Positions 16,157 to 25,568 are shown, counted from the first letter of the stretch. The stretch: 64,000 nt of DNA from Pseudomonadota bacterium (GCA_023423695.1 JAFAFA010000076.1:1-64000); one strand, 5' to 3'. A program made the numbers and translations. Notes: generated from the sequence alone by a model not told the origin.

Positions 16157-16816
16157 TCAGCGCCGGCCGAGCAGCTGGCGGCGGGCGAGCGCGCGGTGAA
16201 GCTGCATGCGCTGGGACACGGTGCGGGGACGGGCGCCACGGATTCCGGGGGCGAACAGCCCGTCCAGGTTCTGCCCGAACATCTCCCAGCTGCGCAGTGG
16301 TCCGGTGTCGATGTGCAGGAAGTGCGAGCGCGGATACCAGCCGACCCCGCCGCGCTTGAGCTCCAGCGCGCTGCGATGCGCATCGGGCAGGCGGGAGGGG
16401 AGGGTGATGTCCAGCGCGCGGCCCAGGAGATGCTGGCTGTGCTCCGCCACGCCCAGGCTGCGCGCGGCCAGCATGGCGTTGGTCTCCGGTGTGCGGAAGG
16501 CCGACAGGATGGTCGCCTTGCTCTGCCCGACCGCTTCCATGATGTCGGCGAGGAAATCGAGCGTGCCGACGTCGATCGGCCCCTCCTTGTTGGCGCGGTG
16601 GTCGCGCAGCAGCTTGGAAAGGTCGGCCATCGCGTCGGGCAGCGGACCGGAGGCGTCGCGGTAGGGCCCTTCGAACGTCTCGCCGGTGTGCTGGTTCCTG
16701 AGGCTGAGGCGGCGGGGTGCCGCGGGCGCGGCCAGCGCGCGGTCCGACATCAGGACAAGCGCTCCGCAGCCGATCAGCAGGCTGCGGCGCTTCAGGGAGA
16801 GAGGCGAGGAGGACAT
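16157..16816 (-). CDS. DUF882/M15-like peptidase with Tat-type signal
   Basis: A 219-residue exported protein of the YcbK/DUF882 group, related to M15 D-Ala-D-Ala or murein endopeptidases. The N terminus has KRRSLLIG followed by a hydrophobic stretch to about residue 30, a twin-arginine-type signal. Zinc-site features are SQHLLGRALDI (His and Asp) and HFLHID. The predicted role is periplasmic peptidoglycan trimming. It reads leftward between tyrS and radC with gaps of 115-235 nt, so it is likely monocistronic. Confidence 0.85.
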   Translation of the reverse strand: MSSSPLSLKRRSLLIGCGALVLMSDRALAAPAAPRRLSLRNQHTGETFEGPYRDASGPLPDAMADLSKLLRDHRANKEGPIDVGTLDFLADIMEAVGQSKATILSAFRTPETNAMLAARSLGVAEHSQHLLGRALDITLPSRLPDAHRSALELKRGGVGWYPRSHFLHIDTGPLRSWEMFGQNLDGLFAPGIRGARPRTVSQRMQLHRALARRQLLGRR

Positions 16817-16931
16817 GAAGGGGGCGGGTCTTTCAGCAGGGCACCGTCACGTCAACAAATTGGAGAGCGATTCGCAATTGCAAAGTGGTGGAGCATGGCC
16901 CGGCTGCACGGAAAGCAGGGGCCTCCGCCGC

Positions 16932-17858
16932 TCACAGCAGGCGCTGGGCCTTGAAGCTGGTGTGGCGCCCGCCCTTGCCGATCACCAGATGGTCGTGGAC
17001 GATCAACCCGACGGCATTGGCGGCGCGCACGATCTCCTTGGTCATCTCGATGTCGGCCCGGCTGGGGGTGGGGTCGCCGGACGGGTGGTTGTGCACCAGG
17101 ATTACGGCGGCCGCCGACAGCTCCAGCGCCCGCTTCACCACCTCGCGCGGGTAGACGGGGGTGTGGTCGATGGTGCCGCGCTGCTGCACCTCGTCGGCGA
17201 TCAGCGTGTTCTTGCGGTCGAGGAACAGCAGGCGGAACTGTTCCGTCGGCTCATGCGCCATGGCGGCGGAGCAATAGTCGAGCAGCGCCTGCCAGGAGGC
17301 CAGCACCGGCCGGTCGATCACCCGCTGCTGCAGGGCGCGCAGGGCGGCGGCCCCGACGATGCGGACGATGGCGACGGCGTTGTCGGTGCCGAGCGACACG
17401 CCTTCCGCCTTCAGGCCGCGCAGCCGTTCCGGCGGCGCGTTGACCACGCCCCACAGGTCGCCGAAGGTACGGATCAGCAGCTTGGCCAGCGGCTTCACGT
17501 CGCGCCGCAGGTTCACTGCGAACAGCACCATCTCCAGCAGTTCGTAATCGTCCAGCGCGTCCGGCCCACGGTCGAGGAAGCGGCGGCGAAGCCGCTCGCG
17601 ATGGTCGATGTAGTGAGGGTCGTCGCCGCCATCCTCGTCGCTGGTTTCGCCCGCGGTTTCGGAAACGGTCCCGCCGGCCGCATCGTCAGGGGAGAGGGGG
17701 TTTCCGGCTTCCTCCACCTCCACGCCCGCAGCGGCGGTCGAGGACAGCAGCTCGGGAAAGGGAAGCAGACCGGCGGTCATGCCGGCATCGTCCAGTTCCG
17801 TTCCGCTCCGCGTGTTTCCAGCCTTCCGGCTGCGTCCCGTCGTCTTGCGTTCTGCCAT
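16932..17858 (-). CDS. radC: RadC/JAB-domain protein
   Basis: A 308-residue protein of the RadC (UPF0758) family. A helix-hairpin-helix-like region (about 105-180) precedes a JAB/MPN metal-binding domain with HNHPSGDPTPS and the downstream Asp, plus the C-terminal HDHLVIG. The first about 85 residues are a variable, low-complexity extension. Despite the name, a DNA-repair role was not upheld in E. coli; RadC proteins are often linked to mobile elements and transformation, and chromosomal copies like this one have no settled function. Confidence 0.92.
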   Translation of the reverse strand: MAERKTTGRSRKAGNTRSGTELDDAGMTAGLLPFPELLSSTAAAGVEVEEAGNPLSPDDAAGGTVSETAGETSDEDGGDDPHYIDHRERLRRRFLDRGPDALDDYELLEMVLFAVNLRRDVKPLAKLLIRTFGDLWGVVNAPPERLRGLKAEGVSLGTDNAVAIVRIVGAAALRALQQRVIDRPVLASWQALLDYCSAAMAHEPTEQFRLLFLDRKNTLIADEVQQRGTIDHTPVYPREVVKRALELSAAAVILVHNHPSGDPTPSRADIEMTKEIVRAANAVGLIVHDHLVIGKGGRHTSFKAQRLL

Positions 17859-17969
17859 CGATCATCGCCCAACGGTCATCGCCATGCATTTGTATGGCGA
17901 CGACTATAGCCTCTCGTCGCGCGAGCGCACAGGGGTGCTGCTCGCGCATTCGGAGAGGGGTGATCCGGG

Positions 17970-18536
17970 TCAGTCGGCGAGGCCGGTTTCACGATCCGCC
18001 TGCCGGTCGGGCAGCATGCGGCCGAGCACGCCGTCGCGGCGGACGAGATGATGCCACAGCGCGGCGGCCATATGCAGCGCGGCCAGGGCGAGAATCAGGT
18101 TGGCGGCAAGTTCGTGAATATCCTTCACCGTACGGCCCAAATTGCGGTCGGCCGCGACCGGGGAGGGAATCGTGAAGAGGTCGAAGAAGGTCAGCGCATC
18201 GCCGCGCAGCCAAGTCAGCGCCACCCCGACCAGCGGGACCGCCAGCATCAGGGCATAGAGCCCCAGGTGAACCAGATGGGACGCGCCGCGCTCGGCCGGC
18301 GTCATGGTGGGCGGCAGCGCCGGGATGCCGCGGGTGAGGCGCAGCCCGAGCCGCGCCAGGACCAGCCCGAGCAGAAGCAGGCCGAAGGAGATGTGCAGCC
18401 ACCAGATCGTGGCGCGCATCGGGTGGCCGCGCTCGTAGAACTCCTCGCCGAAGGTCAGCAGATAGAGGCCGACGATGAGAAGGGCGATCAGCCAGTGCAG
18501 GGATTTCTGGGCCGGGCTGTAGGCGGTGACGGTCAT
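17970..18536 (-). CDS. cytochrome b561 family protein
   Basis: A 188-residue integral membrane protein with four hydrophobic helices and His residues placed for two b hemes (SLHW near residue 14, WWLHIS, DIHEL, and the LH/WHH cluster near 160). Cytochrome b561 proteins move electrons between the quinone pool and periplasmic or cytoplasmic partners. It lies 63 nt downstream of the histidine kinase in the same direction, so it may be co-transcribed with that two-component system. Confidence 0.9.
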   Translation of the reverse strand: MTVTAYSPAQKSLHWLIALLIVGLYLLTFGEEFYERGHPMRATIWWLHISFGLLLLGLVLARLGLRLTRGIPALPPTMTPAERGASHLVHLGLYALMLAVPLVGVALTWLRGDALTFFDLFTIPSPVAADRNLGRTVKDIHELAANLILALAALHMAAALWHHLVRRDGVLGRMLPDRQADRETGLAD

Positions 18537-18599
18537 GGCGATTCTCCGGATGGAGGGGAGGGTCGCCGCCCGGTCTAGACCGCCCAGCTTACGCGCCGC

Positions 18600-20021
18600 T
18601 TACAAGCCGCCGGCCGTGGCGGCCTCCGCCGGCGATGCGTCAGTCCGCCGCAGCTGGAGGGGAAAGCGCAGGGTGAAGGTGGTGCCGCCACCCGGCGTGT
18701 CACCGATGGAGACGCCGCCGCCATGTGCGGCCATGGTGCGCGCGACGATGGAAAGCCCGAGGCCCGCGCCGCCGGACTCCGCGCTCGCCGTATCCCGGTC
18801 GCGGTCGCCCTGCCAGAAGCGTTCGAAGACCTGGGAGCGGAGGGCGGGCGGGATTCCGGGGCCGCGGTCGATCACCCGCAACAGCGGTTCGCCCGTGGCG
18901 GAGACCGCCACCTCGATGCTGACCGTGCTGTCGGCGGGGGCATGGCAAACGGCATTCTCTACGAGGTTGCGCAGGGCGCGGAACAGCGGGTCGTGAGCGC
19001 CGCGCACCGGCAGGGGAGCCTCCCGTCCGACGACCTCGATCCCACGGCGCCTGCCCAAGGCCAGCGGGGCAATGTGGGCCGCGACCTCCACCGCAAGCGC
19101 GCTCAGGTCGACGCTGTCGCCCGGTGCGATCCGCAAGGCGTCCAGCCGGGCGAGGTCGAGCAACTGGTCCACCAGCCGGGTCATGCCGGCGACATCCGCC
19201 CGGATCGGGGCACCGGGCGTGCCGATCAGCGCCAGATGGGCATCCAGCACCGCCAGCGGCGTGCGCAGCTCGTGCGCGGCGTCGGCGATGAAGCTGCGCT
19301 GGGCCCGGTAGCCGGCTTCCAGACGGTCCAGCGCCTGGTTCACCGCGCGGACCAGCGGCAGAACCTCGCGCGGCATGCCGTCTTCCGGCAGGCGTTCCGA
19401 CACGCTGTCCGGCCCGATCGCAGCGGCACGGGCGGAGGCACGGCGCAGGGGCCGCAGGCCGCGATGGATGATGACGAGGTTGACGAGGATCAGAACCAGG
19501 GCGAAGGGCAGCCAGATCCAGCCGAAATGCTCGACGAACTCCTCCAGCAGCCACTCGATGTGCAGCTCCTCCTCGCCGGAGACCACTTGGATCCACAGGC
19601 GGCGGTCGCCGATCTCGATGCGGCGGCTCAATCCGTAGAGCGCCGGTTCGCCGTCGCGCGCCGGCACCCGGAAGACGCTGTGCGACCGCCCGGACCCGGT
19701 CGGGTCGAGCGGGCCCGCCACCCCGTCGGAGCCGAGCAGCAGCCGTCCGTCACCGTCGACGATGGCGAAGGAGGCGGCATTCACCCGCAGCATCGCACGG
19801 ACCGGCTCCGGCAGGGTGGCGACCAGCCGGTCGTCGGGCCCGCGCACCGCCTTCTCGATCACGCGGGCGACGCCGGACAGGGTGCGCTGGCGCATCCGGT
19901 CGTGGGTGTCCTTGAATTCGACATAGAGCAGCAGCGCCGTGGTCGCGACCGCCAGCAGCGTGACCAGGACGAGCCAGCGCGCGATGGCGGCCATCAGGGA
20001 GGGCGGCTGCCTGCCGGTCAT
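18600..20021 (-). CDS. sensor histidine kinase, OmpR-partner type
   Basis: A 473-residue inner-membrane sensor kinase. A transmembrane helix at about 13-33 and another at about 168-187 bracket a periplasmic sensor region; HAMP follows to about 240. The HisKA phosphoacceptor is His250 in AHELRTPL, and the HATPase domain has N-box ENAVCHA and G-boxes (DRGPGIP, GAGLGLS). Its start overlaps the regulator stop by 4 nt. The architecture resembles QseC/PmrB-type kinases. The signal is unknown. Confidence 0.94.
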   Translation of the reverse strand: MTGRQPPSLMAAIARWLVLVTLLAVATTALLLYVEFKDTHDRMRQRTLSGVARVIEKAVRGPDDRLVATLPEPVRAMLRVNAASFAIVDGDGRLLLGSDGVAGPLDPTGSGRSHSVFRVPARDGEPALYGLSRRIEIGDRRLWIQVVSGEEELHIEWLLEEFVEHFGWIWLPFALVLILVNLVIIHRGLRPLRRASARAAAIGPDSVSERLPEDGMPREVLPLVRAVNQALDRLEAGYRAQRSFIADAAHELRTPLAVLDAHLALIGTPGAPIRADVAGMTRLVDQLLDLARLDALRIAPGDSVDLSALAVEVAAHIAPLALGRRRGIEVVGREAPLPVRGAHDPLFRALRNLVENAVCHAPADSTVSIEVAVSATGEPLLRVIDRGPGIPPALRSQVFERFWQGDRDRDTASAESGGAGLGLSIVARTMAAHGGGVSIGDTPGGGTTFTLRFPLQLRRTDASPAEAATAGGL

Positions 20022-20731
20022 CCGCCGCTCCCTGCGCCGCTGCCCCCATCGGCTCCGGGCGGGTCCTCGATCAGGATATAGCCGATGCCGCGCAGGGTCT
20101 GGACGCCGGCGCTGGCGCCCGCCGCCTGCAGGCGCTTGCGCAGCCGGTGGATCAGCACCTCCACCGCGTTGGAGCCGACCTCCTCACCGAAGCCGTAGAG
20201 GCCGTTTTCCAGCGCCGCCTTCGACACCACGCGGCCGGCTCGGCGCAGCAGAAGTTCCAGCGCGTCCAGTTCGCGACGGCTGAGGTCCAGCGGCAGGCTG
20301 CCGACGGTCGCCAGCCGGCTGGCCGAATCGAGGGCGATGTTCCCCGTCTGCAGCACCAATCCCAGCGCCGCCCCCGGCCGCCGCAAGAGGGCGCGGATGC
20401 GCGCCACCAGCTCTTCCAACGCGAAGGGCTTCAGCAGGTAATCGTCGGCCCCCAGGTTGAGGCCCCGAACCCGGTCGTCCACCGTGTCGCGGGCGGTCAG
20501 GATCAGCACCGGCGTGGTGTCGGCCTTCGCCCGCAGGGCGGACAGCAGGGTCAGCCCGTCGGCGTCGGGCAGGCCGAGGTCGAGCAGCACGGCGTCGAAG
20601 CCGGCGACCGCCAGGGCGGCCGACGCCTCCTCCGCACTGTGGACGAGGTCGACGGCGAAACCGGCCTTGCGCAGCCCCTCAGCGGTCAGGGACGCGAGCC
20701 GGCGGTTGTCTTCGATCAGCAGCAGCCGCAA
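20018..20731 (-). CDS. OmpR-family response regulator
   Basis: A 237-residue two-component regulator. The receiver domain (1-115) has acidic pocket residues EDN and phospho-acceptor Asp51 in LLDLGLPD. The C-terminal winged helix (about 130-225) has the OmpR/PhoB recognition region with LIHRLRKRL and TLRGIGYIL. It is first in an operon with the kinase, by a 4-nt overlap, and probably cytochrome b561. Its targets cannot be told; autoregulation is common in this family. Confidence 0.95.
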   Translation of the reverse strand: MRLLLIEDNRRLASLTAEGLRKAGFAVDLVHSAEEASAALAVAGFDAVLLDLGLPDADGLTLLSALRAKADTTPVLILTARDTVDDRVRGLNLGADDYLLKPFALEELVARIRALLRRPGAALGLVLQTGNIALDSASRLATVGSLPLDLSRRELDALELLLRRAGRVVSKAALENGLYGFGEEVGSNAVEVLIHRLRKRLQAAGASAGVQTLRGIGYILIEDPPGADGGSGAGSGG

Positions 20732-20819
20732 GGCGGGGGCCTTCCAGAACCGGTGGGGAGGCGGAGTGCCGTGCCACGACTCTCCCCTTTTTGCCCCGCT
20801 GCCGCAAGCCGGGGCAAGA

Positions 20820-20858
20820 AAAAGGGCCTTTCCCCGGCGGATGGGGAAAGGCCCTTTT
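20820..20858 (-). terminator. strong hairpin terminator downstream of the dehydrogenase gene
   Basis: A 16-bp perfect stem (20820-20835 with 20843-20858) has a 7-nt loop, with A/T runs at both outer ends so it could act in either direction. It lies 18 nt past the leftward dehydrogenase stop and upstream of the response-regulator promoter region, insulating the two operons. A second smaller GC stem overlaps its left side (about 20791-20817). Confidence 0.85.
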
Positions 20859-20875
20859 CCGTCATCGGGAGGCGG

Positions 20876-21829
20876 TCAGACGATGGCGGTGTCCGGGATG
20901 GTGCCGGTCAGCACGGCGCGGACGTTGTCGGCGATCATGTGGCCGGTGCGGACGCGCGCCTCGTCGGTGGTCGCGCCGATGTGCGGCGTCAGGATCAGGT
21001 TCGGCACGCCCTGGAACGGGTTGCCGGCCGGCAGCGGTTCCGTCACGAAGACGTCCAGCAGGGCGCCGCCGAGATGGCCGTCCTTCAATGCCGCGGCCAG
21101 CGCCGTCTCGTCGACGATGCCGCCGCGTGCGACGTTGACCAGGATGGTGCCGGGCTTCAGCCGGGCGATCACCTCGGCGCTGACCAGATTGTGGGTTTCC
21201 GGCGTGTAGGGCAGGTGGAGCGACAGTGCGTCGGCGGTGTCCCAGATGCGGTCGAACGATACCTTCTCCACCCCCATGCGGGCCCAGACCGGATCCTCGG
21301 CCGGCACATGCGGGTCGGCGGCGATCACCGTCATGTCCAGCCCCTGGGCGCGGCGGGCGACATGGCGGCCGATGCGGCCGAAGCCGACGATGCCCAGGGT
21401 CTTGCCCGACACCTCGCGCCCGATCAGCCGGCCGCGCGGCCATTTGCCGGCTGCCACGTCGGGCGTGGCGAAATAGGTGGTGCCGCGCACCAGCATCATC
21501 AGGCCGGCGATGGCCAGTTCGGCCACCGACACTTCGTTGGCGCCGGTGGCGGGCAGGACGGCGATGCCGCGCTCCCGGCAGGCCGGCACGTCGATGTTGT
21601 CCAGCCCGACGCCCAGCCGGCCGACTGCCTTAAGGTCTGGGAAGGCGTCGAAGAAGGCGCCGCGGATCTCCGTCTCGTTGCGGATGCAGATGGCGCGGGC
21701 GGTGCTGCCCATCGCGTACAGCTCGTCCAGGCGCTTGTAGAGCGTCTCGTCGTAATGGACGTCGAAGTCGCGGCGCAGATCGTCGACGGCGCTGGGTTGC
21801 ATGAATTCTGAAATGATGATGTCGGGCAT
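20876..21829 (-). CDS. D-isomer-specific 2-hydroxyacid dehydrogenase
   Basis: A 317-residue NAD(P)-dependent dehydrogenase of the PGDH/SlcC-like group, interconverting a 2-hydroxyacid and its 2-oxoacid. The Rossmann motif GFGRIG sits near residue 148. The catalytic Arg (NVARGG), Glu and His (TPHIGA) are in the expected order. No ACT domain is present, so it is not a full serine-pathway SerA. It lies 36 nt downstream of a RraA-like aldolase gene, and a Bug-type solute receptor is divergent, which suggests catabolism of an imported hydroxy- or oxo-acid. The exact substrate is unknown. Confidence 0.9.
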   Translation of the reverse strand: MPDIIISEFMQPSAVDDLRRDFDVHYDETLYKRLDELYAMGSTARAICIRNETEIRGAFFDAFPDLKAVGRLGVGLDNIDVPACRERGIAVLPATGANEVSVAELAIAGLMMLVRGTTYFATPDVAAGKWPRGRLIGREVSGKTLGIVGFGRIGRHVARRAQGLDMTVIAADPHVPAEDPVWARMGVEKVSFDRIWDTADALSLHLPYTPETHNLVSAEVIARLKPGTILVNVARGGIVDETALAAALKDGHLGGALLDVFVTEPLPAGNPFQGVPNLILTPHIGATTDEARVRTGHMIADNVRAVLTGTIPDTAIV

Positions 21830-21865
21830 GGCGGGGGCTTCAGTCGAATGGGAGAAGGAAGGCGA

Positions 21866-22534
21866 TCAGAGCGTGATGCCGGCGGCGTCCAGGTAGGGCT
21901 TCAGGTTCAGAAGCTCGATCGTCGTTTCCCCGGCTTCCAGCTTGTGGCGGTAGGCCTCTTCCGCGGCCTCGCGGGTGGCGGCCTTCTCCAGCGTGTCGGC
22001 GGCCAAGGCCTGGGGCACCACCACCACGCCGTCGTCGTCGGCGACCACGATGTCGCCGGCCGACACCATCACGCCGCCGCAGACGATCGTCGTGTTGACG
22101 TCGCCCTTGGCGTCGGTCTTGTTGGTGCCCTTCATGTTGGTTCCACGGCAGAAGACCGGGAAGCCCATGTCGCGGATGGCGGCCGCGTCGCGCACGCAGC
22201 CGTCGATCACCAGCCCGCCCAGGCCGCGGGCGATGGCCGACGCGGTCAGCACGTCGCCCCAGGGGCCGGCGTCGGTCATGCCCTTGAAATCGACGACCAG
22301 GATGTCGCCCGGCTTGGCCAGCGCCACTGCGATGTGGATCATCAGGTTGTCGGTCGGCCCGCAGGACACGGTCAGCGCCGGCCCGCACAGCCGCATTCCG
22401 GGAAACAGCGGCTTGATCGCGTGGCCCATGGCGCCCTTCTTGCCCATCGCCTCGTGCAGGGTGGCGGGGGATTGGGCGCGCAGAGCCTCCACCGTCGCGG
22501 CGTCGGGGCGGACGAAATCCTTGTGAACGGTCAT
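21866..22534 (-). CDS. RraA-like aldolase/decarboxylase (HMG/CHA aldolase type)
   Basis: A 222-residue protein of the RraA fold whose enzymatic members are class II pyruvate aldolases and oxaloacetate decarboxylases, such as 4-carboxy-4-hydroxy-2-oxoadipate aldolase. The segment GPWGDVLTASA and the conserved IDGCVRD region, with the substrate Arg and metal-binding Asp, are present. This argues for an enzyme rather than the RNase E inhibitor. The ATG at 22534 follows a GAAAGGCAG site; a longer in-frame version adds 27 unlikely residues. It is first in an operon with the dehydrogenase. Confidence 0.85.
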   Translation of the reverse strand: MTVHKDFVRPDAATVEALRAQSPATLHEAMGKKGAMGHAIKPLFPGMRLCGPALTVSCGPTDNLMIHIAVALAKPGDILVVDFKGMTDAGPWGDVLTASAIARGLGGLVIDGCVRDAAAIRDMGFPVFCRGTNMKGTNKTDAKGDVNTTIVCGGVMVSAGDIVVADDDGVVVVPQALAADTLEKAATREAAEEAYRHKLEAGETTIELLNLKPYLDAAGITL

Positions 22535-22829
22535 GCCGGGAACTGCCTTTCGGAAATGAGCGGCAAACGGCCGGTTTCGCGCCGAATGCGTCTTAAAGAG
22601 CGTGAAGCGCTGCATATAAGCAAGTAATAGAATATTTAGAGGTAGCTGAGAATATCCAAACGGTGGTTGATCCGCGGAAAATCGCCTCTACGATGGGCGG
22701 GCCGCAAGATGGCGCCGGGCTGGCGTCTGGCAATCGATAAAAAGCAATTTAAAGATGCCGCATCCGGCTGCGCGGCGGTTCCGGGACGGTCCCGGCTGTT
22801 CAGCGGATGCGAACCCAAGGAGGCGATGT

Positions 22830-23915
22830 ATGGATACGAACGCGCGTCCCGCCATGCGGGCTGGATCGACAGGAACGGCCGCCAATCCGGCCGGAGCCGG
22901 GCGGTTCGGGGCCCTGTCGCGCGGACTGCGGCGTGCCGCCCGGCTGGCCGGCGCAGCCGGAATGGCCGTCTCCGCGCTGGCTGCGGCCTTCGCGCTGGCC
23001 GGGCCGGGCGCGGCCTGGGCGGCCTATCCGGAGAAGCCGATCACCCTGATCGTCGGCTATGCGGCCGGCGGCGGCTCCGACTTCATCGTCCGCTCGCTCG
23101 CCCCCTTCATCGAGAAGGAGCTGGGCGGCAGCACCCGTGTCATCGTGATGAACCGTCCCGGTGCCGGCGGCGAGATCGGCTTCGCCGCCATCGCCGACGC
23201 CGCCCCCGACGGCTACACCATCGGACTGATCAACTCGCCCAACGTCGTGACGATCCCGATCGAACGCCAGGCCCGCTTCTCGCTGGACCGCCTCGACCCG
23301 CTCTACAACCTGGTCGACGATCCCGGCTCCTTCGTCGTCCACAAGGACAGCCCCTACCAGACGCTGGCCGACGTCGCCGCCTTCGCCAAGGCCAATCCCA
23401 ACAGCGTGACGGTCGGCACCACCGGCATCGGATCGGACGACCATCTGGCCATGCTGATGTTCCAGCGCCTGACCCAGACCCGGCTGACCCATGTGCCCTT
23501 CCCGGGCAGCGCCGACGCCCACCGTGCGCTTCTGGGCCGGCACATCCAGGTGACCTCGATGAACATCGGCGAATCGGCGCGGGCGCGGGAAGGCGATCCC
23601 ATCCGCATCCTGGGCGTGATGACCGAAGAGCGGTCGGTCCAGGCCTCCGACGTGCCGTCCTTCAAGGAACTGGGATTCGACGTGAAGATGGCGTCGCTGC
23701 GTGGTCTGGCCGCGCCGGTCGGGCTGCCGCCGGACATCCGGACCAAGCTGGTGGATGCCATCGGCAAGGCCGTCCTGCATCCGGAATTCCAGGAGATCGC
23801 CCGCAAGGCCTATCAGCCGCTGCGCCTGCTGCCCTCCGACCAGTATGCCGCGGAACTGAAGACCCAGGAGGCGACCTTCCGCGCCATGTGGAAGGAAACG
23901 CCATGGCTGAAATGA
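22830..23915 (+). CDS. TctC/Bug-family solute-binding protein, copy 1
   Basis: A 361-residue periplasmic receptor of the tripartite tricarboxylate transporter type. A long basic N terminus and hydrophobic stretch end in AWAAYPEKP, marking signal cleavage near residue 68. Family hallmarks are the early PGAGGEIG loop and the TTGIGSDDHLAM segment. AAGGAGG precedes the chosen ATG. It is divergent from the aldolase-dehydrogenase operon and faces a close paralog at 24005-24973. No TctA or TctB membrane genes are in the window, so it may share a permease encoded elsewhere or act as an orphan receptor. Confidence 0.9.
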   Translation: MDTNARPAMRAGSTGTAANPAGAGRFGALSRGLRRAARLAGAAGMAVSALAAAFALAGPGAAWAAYPEKPITLIVGYAAGGGSDFIVRSLAPFIEKELGGSTRVIVMNRPGAGGEIGFAAIADAAPDGYTIGLINSPNVVTIPIERQARFSLDRLDPLYNLVDDPGSFVVHKDSPYQTLADVAAFAKANPNSVTVGTTGIGSDDHLAMLMFQRLTQTRLTHVPFPGSADAHRALLGRHIQVTSMNIGESARAREGDPIRILGVMTEERSVQASDVPSFKELGFDVKMASLRGLAAPVGLPPDIRTKLVDAIGKAVLHPEFQEIARKAYQPLRLLPSDQYAAELKTQEATFRAMWKETPWLK

Positions 23916-23957
23916 CGATCGCCGCACGGATCGGCGAGAAGGCCATGCGGACATGAA

Positions 23958-23988
23958 AAAGGGCGCCGGCGATCGGCCGGCGCCCTTT
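23958..23988. terminator. bidirectional terminator between convergent Bug genes
   Basis: A perfect 13-bp stem (23958-23970 with 23976-23988) and 5-nt loop sit between two converging genes, with A/T at both outer ends. It can serve both. Confidence 0.85.
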
Positions 23989-24004
23989 CCGTTGGTGCGG
24001 AGGC

Positions 24005-24973
24005 TTACTTCAGCCAGGGGTTCGTGGCCCACAGCTCGCGCAGTTCCTTGGTCGAGTCGGCCAGTTCGGCGGCATACTTCTCCGGCGGCAGCAGGCGGAC
24101 CGGCTGGTACAGCTCCTTCGCCTTGGCCTGGAAACCCGGATCGTTGGCAGCCTTGTCCAGCGCATCGACCAGCTTGGTGCGGACGTCTGGCGGCAACCCC
24201 TTCGGGGCGGCGATGCCGCGCAGCGACGACATCAGCGCATTGAAGCCCTGGTCCTTGAAGGTGGCGACGTCGGGAGCCTGCTCCACCTTCTTCTCGGCCA
24301 TCACGCCGAGAACGGCGATCGGGTCCTTCTGCTTGTACTGCATCGCCTCGCCGATGTTCACGGCGCTCAGCATGATCTTCTTGTTGGCCAGTGCCGCTTC
24401 GTTGGCGGCGGAGCCCTGGAAGGGCACATGGGTGAAGGTCACGCCGGCTTGGCGCTGGAACACCAGCATCGCCAGATGGTCGTCGGAGCCGATGCCGGTG
24501 GTGCCGACCGTCACGCCGTTCGGGTTGGCCTTGGCGAAGGTCACCACGTCGGTCAGCGTCTTGAACTGCCCTTCGTTGTGGACAGCGAAAGAGCTGGGAT
24601 CGTCGACCAGATTGTAGAGCGGGTCGAGGCGGTCCAACGAATAGCGCGCCTGGCGTTCGATCGGGATGGCGTTGACGTTGGGCGAGTTGATGGCGCCGAT
24701 GGTGTAGCCGTCGGGGGCGGCGTCGGCGATGGCGGCGAAACCGATCTCGCCGCCGGCACCCGGCTTGTTCACCACCTCGACCCGGGCGCCGTCGCCCAGC
24801 TGCTTCTCAAGGAAGGGCGCCAGGGCGCGAATCAGCAGGTCGGTGCCGCCACCGGCGCCGAAGGCCACGATCATCGTGACCGGCTTCTCCGGATAGGCCG
24901 CCTCGGCGTTCGTGGCCGACATGAACATCGCGCCGGCCGCAGCCGCCAGGGTCAGAGACTTCCAGAACTTCAT
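24005..24973 (-). CDS. TctC/Bug-family solute-binding protein, copy 2
   Basis: A 322-residue periplasmic receptor, closely similar along its whole mature length to the convergent gene at 22830: both start their mature parts with AAYPEKP, share PGAGGEIGFAAIADAAPDGY, and end in NPWLK or TPWLK. A typical signal peptide (MKFWKSLTLAAAAG) ends near Ala-Glu-Ala at about residue 27. The ATG follows a very strong AAAGGGGGG site; an upstream in-frame extension is rejected. It has its own promoter at about 25176-25203, so expression can differ from copy 1. Confidence 0.92.
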   Translation of the reverse strand: MKFWKSLTLAAAAGAMFMSATNAEAAYPEKPVTMIVAFGAGGGTDLLIRALAPFLEKQLGDGARVEVVNKPGAGGEIGFAAIADAAPDGYTIGAINSPNVNAIPIERQARYSLDRLDPLYNLVDDPSSFAVHNEGQFKTLTDVVTFAKANPNGVTVGTTGIGSDDHLAMLVFQRQAGVTFTHVPFQGSAANEAALANKKIMLSAVNIGEAMQYKQKDPIAVLGVMAEKKVEQAPDVATFKDQGFNALMSSLRGIAAPKGLPPDVRTKLVDALDKAANDPGFQAKAKELYQPVRLLPPEKYAAELADSTKELRELWATNPWLK

Positions 24974-25175
24974 GATCCCCCCTTTGATGATGCGCCATGC
25001 GCGGCGGGCCGGAGTCGGCACGCCACGCATGGGACTAGGGCTGCGCCGACCCGGCACGGCGCGGATCGACAGCCATCCCGACAGGTTTGGCTGTAATCGC
25101 GTGGAATGCCGGCGCCGACGCCGCTGAGTACCTGAGGATGTTCCTACATCAGCAAGAACAGTCCTTCAATCCCGC

Positions 25176-25203
25176 AGCATACGATTCCGCATCATCGCGT
25201 CAA
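25176..25203 (-). promoter_or_regulatory. probable promoter and operator for Bug copy 2
   Basis: Reading leftward, TTGACG (25203-25198) and TATGCT (25181-25176) are separated by 16 nt, about 195 nt upstream of the start codon. An inverted repeat CAATAC-N8-GTATTG (25201-25220) overlaps the -35 box and could be an operator. This is a pattern match only. Confidence 0.5.
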
Positions 25204-25568
25204 TACACCGCAGAGTATTGAGAATGATTGATGGGTGTGACGTGGTGATGCAAATAAGTACTGTGTATTGGCTCGAAAGGTGGATGGATTTTGTTGGGAT
25301 TGGCTTGCGCAAGGGAAGTCGAAGGGCGCTGGCAGACAGTCATCTCACGCCCGCCACCCGTCAGCGGCGCCTAACGCCCAGTTGTATATCTTCCGTGCCG
25401 CCTGCCGGATCTTCCGCAGATTTTCTCTTTATTGGAGAACATAGCGATGTATGGCATCTAAACGATACATGACGCATTTCTCGCTTCCCGCAGCTGTCGT
25501 TCCGTTGATGCGGATGTGGCGCGAAAGGCGGCCGGCGCTGGCCGCTGTTTTGGGGGCATTCCCGGGCG

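Noticed and set aside
20876..22534. Sulfolactate degradation locus, suggested by the SlcC-like dehydrogenase
   Set aside because: No suyAB, comC or sulfite-handling genes are adjacent; the substrate is left open.
25218..25472. An 84-codon frame in the intergenic region before rpmJ
   Set aside because: No ribosome site, family likeness or coding-type codon bias; it overlaps the Bug operator region.
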